From assembly GCA_029946065.1 (NCBI GenBank), contig JAQSDU010000019.1, positions 392,337-456,336 of the forward strand: a DNA stretch of 64,000 nucleotides, given 5' to 3'. The first letter of the stretch is position 1. Each line of letters opens with the position of its first letter. Source of the DNA: Flavobacterium sp. GTDB lineage: Bacteria > Bacteroidota > Bacteroidia > Flavobacteriales > Flavobacteriaceae. Positions 53,634 to 61,600 of this stretch are shown here, one piece after another. The position numbers and the translations under genes are program-made. Below the pieces are notes generated by a model that did not search any database, was not told the DNA's origin, and was given only the letters and a program-made list of their open reading frames with translations.

Positions 53634-54110
53634 ATGAGAAAAAGAGCGGCCAAAAAAAGACCCCTTTTACCAGATCCGAGGTTCAACGACCAACTGGTAA
53701 CCCGTTTTGTGAACAACTTAATGTGGGACGGAAAGAAATCAACAGCTTTTAAAGTTTTTTATGATGCCATTGACATCATCGAAGCTAAAAAGCAAGATGC
53801 AGAAAAATCTTCATTGGAAATGTGGAAAGATGCCTTAACTAACGTTATGCCGCACGTAGAAGTACGTAGCCGTCGTGTTGGTGGTGCTACCTTCCAGATC
53901 CCAATGCAAATTAGACCAGATCGTAAGATCTCTATGGCGATGAAATGGATGATCCTATACGCACGTAGAAGAAATGAGAAATCTATGGCTCAGAAACTAG
54001 CTTCTGAAATCTTGGCTGCGGCTAAGGAAGAAGGTGCTGCAGTTAAAAAGAGAATGGATACTCACAAAATGGCTGAAGCAAATAAAGCATTCTCTCACTT
54101 TAGATTTTAA
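53634..54110 (+). CDS. rpsG: 30S ribosomal protein S7
   Basis: 158 residues, full length: [78 protein letters not shown]. It nucleates the head of the small subunit. Followed by fusA after 9 nt. Confidence 0.98.
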   Translation: MRKRAAKKRPLLPDPRFNDQLVTRFVNNLMWDGKKSTAFKVFYDAIDIIEAKKQDAEKSSLEMWKDALTNVMPHVEVRSRRVGGATFQIPMQIRPDRKISMAMKWMILYARRRNEKSMAQKLASEILAAAKEEGAAVKKRMDTHKMAEANKAFSHFRF

Positions 54111-54119
54111 TCATAAGAA

Positions 54120-56276
54120 ATGGCAAGAGATTTAAAATATACAAGAAACATTGGAATTGCAGCTCACATTGATGCCGGTAAAACGACAACAACGGAGCGT
54201 ATCCTTTTTTATACTGGTAAATCACACAAAATTGGTGAAGTACACGATGGTGCTGCAACAATGGACTGGATGGCGCAAGAGCAAGAAAGAGGTATTACTA
54301 TTACTTCTGCTGCGACTACTTGTGAGTGGAATTTCCCGACTACACAAGGTAAAATTTTACCAGAAACATTACCGTATCACTTTAATATTATCGATACACC
54401 GGGACACGTTGACTTTACAGTTGAAGTAAACCGTTCTTTGCGTGTACTTGATGGTCTGGTTTTCCTTTTTAGTGCTGTTGATGGTGTTGAGCCGCAATCA
54501 GAAACTAACTGGAGACTTGCCGATCAGTATAGAGTGCCACGTATTGGTTTCGTTAATAAAATGGACAGACAAGGTTCTAACTTTTTGATGGTATGTCAGC
54601 AAGTAAGAGATATGTTGAAATCTAACGCTGTTGCAATCACTTTGCCAATTGGTGAAGAGAATGATTTCAAAGGTGTTGTCGATTTAGTTAAGAACCAGGC
54701 CATTGTTTGGGATGAAGAAGGTATGGGTGCCACTTACGACATCGTGCCTATTCCTGATGATATGCTTGAAGAAGTTAAAGAATACAGATCTATTCTTATT
54801 GAAGCAGTAGCTGATTATGATGAGAATTTGCTTGAAAAATTTATGGAAGATGAAAACTCTATTACAGAGGAAGAAATTAACATAGCTTTGAGAGCAGCTG
54901 TTATGGATATGGCTATCATTCCGATGATCGCCGGTTCTTCTTTCAAAAACAAAGGAGTTCAGTTCATGTTGGATGCAGTATGTAAATATTTGCCTTCTCC
55001 AATGGACAAAGACGGTATCGAAGGAATCCACCCTGATGATGCTGATTTGTTAGAAGAAGACCAAACTAAAATCTTACGTAAACCAGACGTTAAAGAGCCG
55101 TTCGCTGCTTTGGCATTTAAGATTGCAACTGACCCATTCGTAGGTCGTCTTGCGTTCTTCCGTGCTTATTCAGGTCGTCTTGATGCAGGTTCTTACGTAT
55201 TGAACACACGTTCAGGTAACAAAGAGAGAATTTCGCGGATCTACCAAATGCACGCTAATAAGCAAAACCCAATCGAGTATATCGAGGCAGGTGATATTGG
55301 AGCTGCTGTTGGATTTAAGGATATCAAGACCGGAGATACATTGTGTGATGAAAAACACCCAATCATTTTGGAGTCAATGAAATTCCCTGCGCCAGTAATT
55401 GGTATCGCTATCGAGCCAAAAACTAAAGCAGACGTTGATAAGATGGGTATGGCTTTGGCTAAATTGGCTGAAGAAGATCCAACATTTACAGTTAGAACTG
55501 ACGAGGCTTCAGGTCAGACGATTATTTCAGGTATGGGTGAGTTGCACTTAGACATCCTTGTGGATCGTATGAAACGTGAATTCAAAGTAGAGGTGAACCA
55601 AGGTGAACCACAAGTTGAATACAAGGAAGCTTTTACAAAATCTGCGCAACACAGAGAAACATACAAGAAACAATCAGGTGGTCGTGGTAAATTCGGTGAT
55701 ATCGTATTTAGACTTGAGCCAGCTGACGAAGTTGACGGTAAAACACCTGTAGGATTGCAGTTCGTAAACGCTGTAAAAGGTGGTAACGTTCCTAAAGAAT
55801 ACATTCCTTCTGTAGAGAAAGGTTTCCGCGAAGCTATGAAAGCAGGTCCATTGGCCGGTTATCAAGTAGACAGTTTAAAAGTGACTTTGTTGGATGGATC
55901 TTTCCACCCTGTAGATTCTGATGCGCTTTCTTTCGAGTTGGCTGCAAAAATGGGTTACAAAGAAGTAGCTAAAGCTGCCGGAGCAATCGTGTTGGAGCCT
56001 ATCATGAAAATGGAAGTTATTACACCAGAAGAAAACATGGGAGATATCGTAGGTGATATCAACCGTCGTAGAGGTCAGGTGAATGATATGGGTGACAGAA
56101 ACGGTGCTAAAACGATCAAGGCTGATGTGCCTTTGTCTGAAATGTTCGGTTATGTAACTACATTAAGAACATTGTCTTCAGGTCGTGCAACTTCAACAAT
56201 GGAGTTTTCACACTACGCTGAAACGCCTTCGAATATTTCGGAAGCTGTAATCAAAAAAGCAAAAGGTAACGCCTAA
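54120..56276 (+). CDS. fusA: Elongation factor G
   Basis: 718 residues. GTPase domain with G1 [14 protein letters not shown] (about 15-28), G3 [10 protein letters not shown]4 NKMD; domains II-V with RGKFGDIVF and [22 protein letters not shown] C-terminus. It drives translocation. Only one fusA is in the operon and no tuf follows. Confidence 0.97.
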   Translation: MARDLKYTRNIGIAAHIDAGKTTTTERILFYTGKSHKIGEVHDGAATMDWMAQEQERGITITSAATTCEWNFPTTQGKILPETLPYHFNIIDTPGHVDFTVEVNRSLRVLDGLVFLFSAVDGVEPQSETNWRLADQYRVPRIGFVNKMDRQGSNFLMVCQQVRDMLKSNAVAITLPIGEENDFKGVVDLVKNQAIVWDEEGMGATYDIVPIPDDMLEEVKEYRSILIEAVADYDENLLEKFMEDENSITEEEINIALRAAVMDMAIIPMIAGSSFKNKGVQFMLDAVCKYLPSPMDKDGIEGIHPDDADLLEEDQTKILRKPDVKEPFAALAFKIATDPFVGRLAFFRAYSGRLDAGSYVLNTRSGNKERISRIYQMHANKQNPIEYIEAGDIGAAVGFKDIKTGDTLCDEKHPIILESMKFPAPVIGIAIEPKTKADVDKMGMALAKLAEEDPTFTVRTDEASGQTIISGMGELHLDILVDRMKREFKVEVNQGEPQVEYKEAFTKSAQHRETYKKQSGGRGKFGDIVFRLEPADEVDGKTPVGLQFVNAVKGGNVPKEYIPSVEKGFREAMKAGPLAGYQVDSLKVTLLDGSFHPVDSDALSFELAAKMGYKEVAKAAGAIVLEPIMKMEVITPEENMGDIVGDINRRRGQVNDMGDRNGAKTIKADVPLSEMFGYVTTLRTLSSGRATSTMEFSHYAETPSNISEAVIKKAKGNA

Positions 56277-56287
56277 TTCTTAAGAAA

Positions 56288-56593
56288 ATGAGTCAAAAAA
56301 TCAGAATAAAATTGAAATCTTACGATCACATGTTGGTTGATAAATCTTCTGAGAAGATCGTAAAAACTGTAAAAAGTACAGGTGCAGTAGTAACAGGACC
56401 AATTCCGTTGCCTACGCACAAGAAGATTTTCACTGTATTGCGTTCTCCACACGTAAACAAAAAATCAAGAGAGCAATTTGAAGTAATGTCATACAAGAGA
56501 TTGATAGACATTTATTCATCTTCTTCAAAAACCATCGACGCGCTAATGAAATTAGAGTTGCCAAGTGGTGTTGAAGTAGAGATCAAAGTATAA
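56288..56593 (+). CDS. rpsJ: 30S ribosomal protein S10
   Basis: 101 residues, full length: [40 protein letters not shown] and [36 protein letters not shown]. It starts 11 nt after fusA. In many Bacteroidota rplC and the rest of the S10 operon follow directly; here a strong terminator and an unrelated surface locus come next. Confidence 0.97.
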   Translation: MSQKIRIKLKSYDHMLVDKSSEKIVKTVKSTGAVVTGPIPLPTHKKIFTVLRSPHVNKKSREQFEVMSYKRLIDIYSSSSKTIDALMKLELPSGVEVEIKV

Positions 56594-56616
56594 TGCTATT
56601 ATAGTATTAAGATACT

Positions 56617-56649
56617 AAAGCGGAACAATTTATTTTGTTCCGCTTTTTT
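56617..56649 (+). terminator. Terminator of the rpsL-rpsJ operon
   Basis: AAAGCGGAACAA / TTGTTCCGCTTT perfect 12-bp stem with a 6-nt loop and U-tail, 23 nt after rpsJ. Confidence 0.93.
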
Positions 56650-56767
56650 ATTGAAAGCACCTTATGTAAAGAAAAGATTACTAATTGAGCCAACGTTATT
56701 GCATAATTATTTTTAATGTGTAATTTACACTCGAAATAAATACCCATTATCTTATCATTTCAGATTG

Positions 56768-58456
56768 ATGAAATTTACCATACTATTCGGAATATTAATG
56801 CTGCTTTGCTCCTGCGAAAAGGAAAGTAAAAACGGCAAATCCATATCCTACAAGTATTATAATGATTTGCTTCTGCAGACAGAAAAGACTATTTATTGCG
56901 ATAAAAGTCTTACACAAGAGCTTCTAACGGCGCCTTTTGACATAAAATCAAAAGATGTAGTGGCCGCATTATTGGTAAAGTGCCAAATACTTTCTTTTAA
57001 AGGAGAAAATGTCAAATGTGATTCTTTAGCGAAAATCGCAATGGATATCGCAAAAGCGAATAATGACCAAGTTGGATTGTATTTTGCAAATTCTTTCTTT
57101 TCTGATAAAGATACCTTTCATAATAAAAACAAACTCGGCATCGGAGCCTATTATCGTTTTTATGAAACTACAAAAACAGGTGATCCACAATTTCACGAAG
57201 AAGTGGTTCATGACCTTATCAATATATTACTAGCTGCAGAGAATTATAAAGAGGTTAAAAAATACATCGTCGAGCAGCATAAGCTTGCTGAGCAACTCAA
57301 TGATTCCATAGTTTGGTATGGCTATTACTCCAATAAATCTATCGAACTTTTTGAACATTATGGTCAGGATAGCGTTGCCGTCGCAGATGCTTATATTGAC
57401 AAAGCCATACAAATTTGTCCAAAGTGGAAATACTCCGATTACTACATCGCTTTGTCTAACAAAGACTGGCTTAAAGGTCATGACGATGTTTCAGGTATTG
57501 AACGCAATATTGCAGCATCAGTAAAATACAATTATTTTGATATCGCTGATTATACCAATATCATCGGCTATTATTATACTGTTGGAGATGAAAGTAAATG
57601 TTTGTATTATTTTAATCTAGTAGAGCAGAAATGTATCTACAATCAGGATTATGATGATTTGACGAATATTTACAACCATTTGTCAAACTTATACATGATG
57701 CTCAAAAAGTTTGATAAGGCATTGTTTTATTACAAAAAGAAACAACTCTACGCAGAGAAATTAGGAGAACAACAAACAAGAAGTCGGATCGAAGAGCTAG
57801 AATCAGTATATCAATTAAAGGAGACCAATCAATTATTGACAAAGCAGCAGCAAATTAATACCGCTCTTGTTGCCTTGGCAGGCGTATTGTTAGTTGCGTT
57901 ATTATTATTTTGGATGTTGAATTTAAGAAGAAAGAGTGCTGCGCATCAACGGTATCTTGAAATTATTAAAAAGCTTGAAACTCAAGAAACTTCAAAGCTT
58001 GTGTCGGTGTCGCTTTCTAACGAAAATGATCCTAGTTCCAATAATATTGCCCAAGCAATTATAGTAACTCAGAAAACGATGCCAAAGGTAGAAGAGGAGT
58101 TAATTGACAAGATTACCCGAGGTCTTGCCATTATGGAACGTGAAGAAATGTTCCTTAAATCAGACTTTAAAGCTTCAGTTGTGGCACAAAAACTGGGGAC
58201 GAATACCAATTATCTTTCGCAATATTTTACACAAGAAAAGAAAAAAACGTTTCCGGAATATACCCAAGAGCTCAGGATTAACTATGTTTTAAACCGTCTA
58301 AAGAACGATAATATTTTCAGAAAATTTACACTTCAGGCAATAGCAGAAGAAATTGGATATAAGAATGCAGCTACCTTTGTAAGGATATTTAAGGCCCAAA
58401 CGGATATCTCTCCAAGCTTTTACATTGAAGAAATTAATAATGATAAAAAAATGTAA
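56768..58456 (+). CDS. Membrane-anchored TPR regulator with AraC-type DNA-binding domain
   Basis: 562 residues from the ATG at 56768 (a TTG at 56765 is in frame one codon earlier). N-terminus MKFTILFGILMLLCSCEKE looks like a lipoprotein signal (Cys16). TPR-type repeats follow (about 130-340), one membrane helix (about 367-387, TALVALAGVLLVALLLFWML), and a C-terminal AraC/XylS helix-turn-helix pair (about 460-555, FLKSDFKASVVAQKLGTNTNYLSQYFTQ ... FTLQAIAEEIGYKNAATFVRIFKAQTDISPSFYIEEI). It senses in the periplasm and binds DNA in the cytoplasm without a kinase. A regulator of the giant protein gene downstream is a fair guess. Confidence 0.88.
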   Translation: MKFTILFGILMLLCSCEKESKNGKSISYKYYNDLLLQTEKTIYCDKSLTQELLTAPFDIKSKDVVAALLVKCQILSFKGENVKCDSLAKIAMDIAKANNDQVGLYFANSFFSDKDTFHNKNKLGIGAYYRFYETTKTGDPQFHEEVVHDLINILLAAENYKEVKKYIVEQHKLAEQLNDSIVWYGYYSNKSIELFEHYGQDSVAVADAYIDKAIQICPKWKYSDYYIALSNKDWLKGHDDVSGIERNIAASVKYNYFDIADYTNIIGYYYTVGDESKCLYYFNLVEQKCIYNQDYDDLTNIYNHLSNLYMMLKKFDKALFYYKKKQLYAEKLGEQQTRSRIEELESVYQLKETNQLLTKQQQINTALVALAGVLLVALLLFWMLNLRRKSAAHQRYLEIIKKLETQETSKLVSVSLSNENDPSSNNIAQAIIVTQKTMPKVEEELIDKITRGLAIMEREEMFLKSDFKASVVAQKLGTNTNYLSQYFTQEKKKTFPEYTQELRINYVLNRLKNDNIFRKFTLQAIAEEIGYKNAATFVRIFKAQTDISPSFYIEEINNDKKM

Positions 58457-58564
58457 ACATTTGTTATTTAGCGATTTGTGTTTTATAAAAGAGCACTATT
58501 TATAAATAGTTATATCGTTTTCACATGTTTATTTTCAAACCTTTTTTTGCGCCGTCTGAAAGGT

Positions 58565-58572
58565 TATATTTG
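58565..58572 (+). promoter_or_regulatory. Possible -7 box for the giant secreted protein
   Basis: TATATTTG matches TAnnTTTG; the nearest TTG gives only a 15-nt spacer. It would leave a leader of about 115 nt. The rest of the 231-bp gap holds no other clear feature. Confidence 0.35.
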
Positions 58573-58687
58573 TTCGATTTTTAAATATATTCGGATTTAT
58601 CTCAGCAAGATTGATCTGAACATGAATATCATATTACCAAGCGCTTCCGAAAAGCTTTATGAGTAGGAAATAAAACAAACATTTTTT

Positions 58688-61600
58688 ATGAAGACAAAAA
58701 TTACTTTTTTCAGCCTTTTGGCGTTTTTATTTTTTATTCCAAATGTTTTTGGGCAATGTACAACAGGAAGTCAATATCCTGATACTACCTACACACCAAA
58801 CTATAGTGGAAGTCAGGAAACAATCAACACAGATTGCTGGGCGGGAGAGTATGCTTTGGTCAATATCACATCGACAAATTACGTACACACTTTTTCTAGT
58901 TCTACTACTACAGATTTTATTACCATTACGAGTGCTGATGGTACAACGGTATATGCCAGTGGTGCTTCTCCGGTGACCTGGACGCCAACTGTTACCGGAA
59001 CTATAAGATATTATATACACCTTAACGCATCCTGCACGACTCAAAATACGGGAAGGATTAGATACATCAATACAGCATTGGTTTCCACTTGCGGATCACC
59101 ATCAGGCTTTGCGGTGTCAAACATTACTTCGAATTCTTGTAAACTGTCGTGGACAGCGCCAGCTACGGCACCGAGTTCAGGATATGATATTTACGTCGGA
59201 ACAATAAACACCACGCCAACTGCAGCAACTGCCGCTACCGGAACAACGGGAACAAATCTTATTCAGCCGTTGAGTGGTTTAAATAGCAGTACAACTTACT
59301 ACTACTGGGTTCGTTCGAATTGTGGCACCTCAAAAAGTGCTTGGGTTTCAGGTGGAAGTTTTACTACAAATGCAGCTTTAACTTGTAATGGTGCGCCTTA
59401 TGGATTGTATCCTGAAACGACCTTTACACCTTCCTGCACGGGTAGTGCTGAACAAATTGCGGCCGACAGCTGGGCTGGTGAATACTCAAATGTAAATATT
59501 ATTGCAGGCAATCAATATACTTTTACAAGTTCAGTTGCGACAGACTATATTACAATAACAAATGCCGCCGGAACGGTCGTATATGCTAGTGGTTTGACAC
59601 CATTTGGTTGGGCTTCAGGTGCCACGTCAGGTACAGTAAGAGTTCATTTAAATACCAATTCCAGTTGTGGGTTACAGCAAACGAGCAGGATAAAATCGGT
59701 AACGTGTTCAGCATCTTGTAATGCACCAACTGCTTTGTTGGCTTCATTGATTACTTCTACAAGCGTTAAATTGACATGGACTGTTCCTGCAGTTGCACCT
59801 TCAAGCGGATACCAATCTTTAGTTACGACAAATACGCTTGCGCCAGTTAATGTGGTGATATCCAATGTTACGACTAGTAATTTTAATAACTATACTAATC
59901 TATCAGCAAGTACAATCTATTATATATGGGTGCGCTCTGTTTGCGGGACAAGCACAAGCGCTTGGATATCCGGAGGGAGTTTTACTACCAGTAGTGCCGG
60001 AGGTTGTTTGGCGGGAGTATTATATCCGTCGACTACCTTTACACCGTCATGCACGGGATCAGCGGAGACGATTACGACGCAAGCCTATGGTGGAGAGTAT
60101 TCTAACGTGAATGTTATTGCAAACAGAACTTATACATTTGCCAGCTCAGTTGCTACGGATTATATTACAATTGCCAATTCAGACGGTGGCGTTGTCTTTG
60201 CCTATGGTACCACTCCTCTTACCTGGTCTTCTGGCGCAACATCCGGGCTGATCAGATATTTTATCCATACTGATTCGGGATGCGGTACTCAAAACACCGA
60301 CAGGGTAAGGACTATTAGCTGCTCTACACCGGTTGCTTGTAGTGCGCCATCCACTTTATCAGTACTTGATATTACGTCAGATTCTGTTAAATTTAATTGG
60401 ACAGCACCGGCAGTCCTTCCTTCATCGGGTTATCAGGTTTATTACGCGACAACAAATACGGCTCCTTTATCGACAATGCCTATTGATGTCAATGCGGCAG
60501 TGCCAAACCAAGTGACTTTTAATGGCCTTTCCGCCAACACCAGTTATTATTTTTGGGTGCGTTCGGTTTGTGGTACGACTACCAGTAATTGGGTTGGAGG
60601 TTTTAATTTTATGACAATACCTGCTGCAACAGTAGGATGTAATGGAGCTGCTTATGGCGATTGGCCGAATGAGCCTTATACGCCAACATGCTCAGGTACA
60701 GCAGAAGTAATCTCTGGCACTTCCTTCGCTGGTACTTTTACGGACGTCAATATACTAAACAATAAGCATTATACATTCTCAAGCAGCGTCCCAACAGATT
60801 ATATAACGATTACCAACAGTAACGGTACTGTTGTTTACGCATCCGGAACAACGCCTGTAATCTGGGATTCCGGTTCAGTTTCAGGGATGATTCGCTACCA
60901 TTTGAATACAGATGCCGCGTGTGGGATTGCTCAAATTGAAAGAACAAAATCAATCACATGTACAGCAACCGTTCCATGTCTTGTGTTGCCATCCGGCTTA
61001 GGCAATGCTTATGTAACTTCTAATTCTGCGGGAGTTTTTTGGACTGCGGCGACCCCAGCTCCTGTTGCCGGATACCAAGTTTATGTTAGCATTTCAAATG
61101 CGCTTCCAACGGTTGAAACGCAAGGAAATGTGAATGTAGCTTCAGGACAAAATACTGCCGTTGTCGCCAACTTGAATGCAGATACCATTTATTACTATTA
61201 TGTTCGTTCTAATTGTGGAAGTGGACTTAGTAGTTGGGTAGCTGGCGGAACTTTCAGGACAATTCCGGCCCTTGTTTGTAATGGTGCAGTTTATGGGTTA
61301 TCACCAACAACTACCTATACACCTGCGTGTTCAGGTAGCGCAGAAACAGTTGATGCTACTGCTTGGGCTGGTGAATTTTCAAGGGTAAACGTCCTTTCTG
61401 GAAGACAATATACATTTTCAAGTTCAGTTAGCACTGATTATATTACCGTTACAAACTCCGATGGAACAACTGTCTATGCAAGTGCTACAACTCCATTACA
61501 ATGGAATTCCGGAGCAACGATAGGTGAAGTTCGTTATTATTTAAATTCCGATCCTAGTTGTGGAACGCAAGCAACAAATAGAATAAAATCGATTAGTTGT

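Noticed and set aside
58478..58666. 62-codon ORF upstream of the giant protein
   Set aside because: No family pattern, and it covers the likely promoter and leader region.
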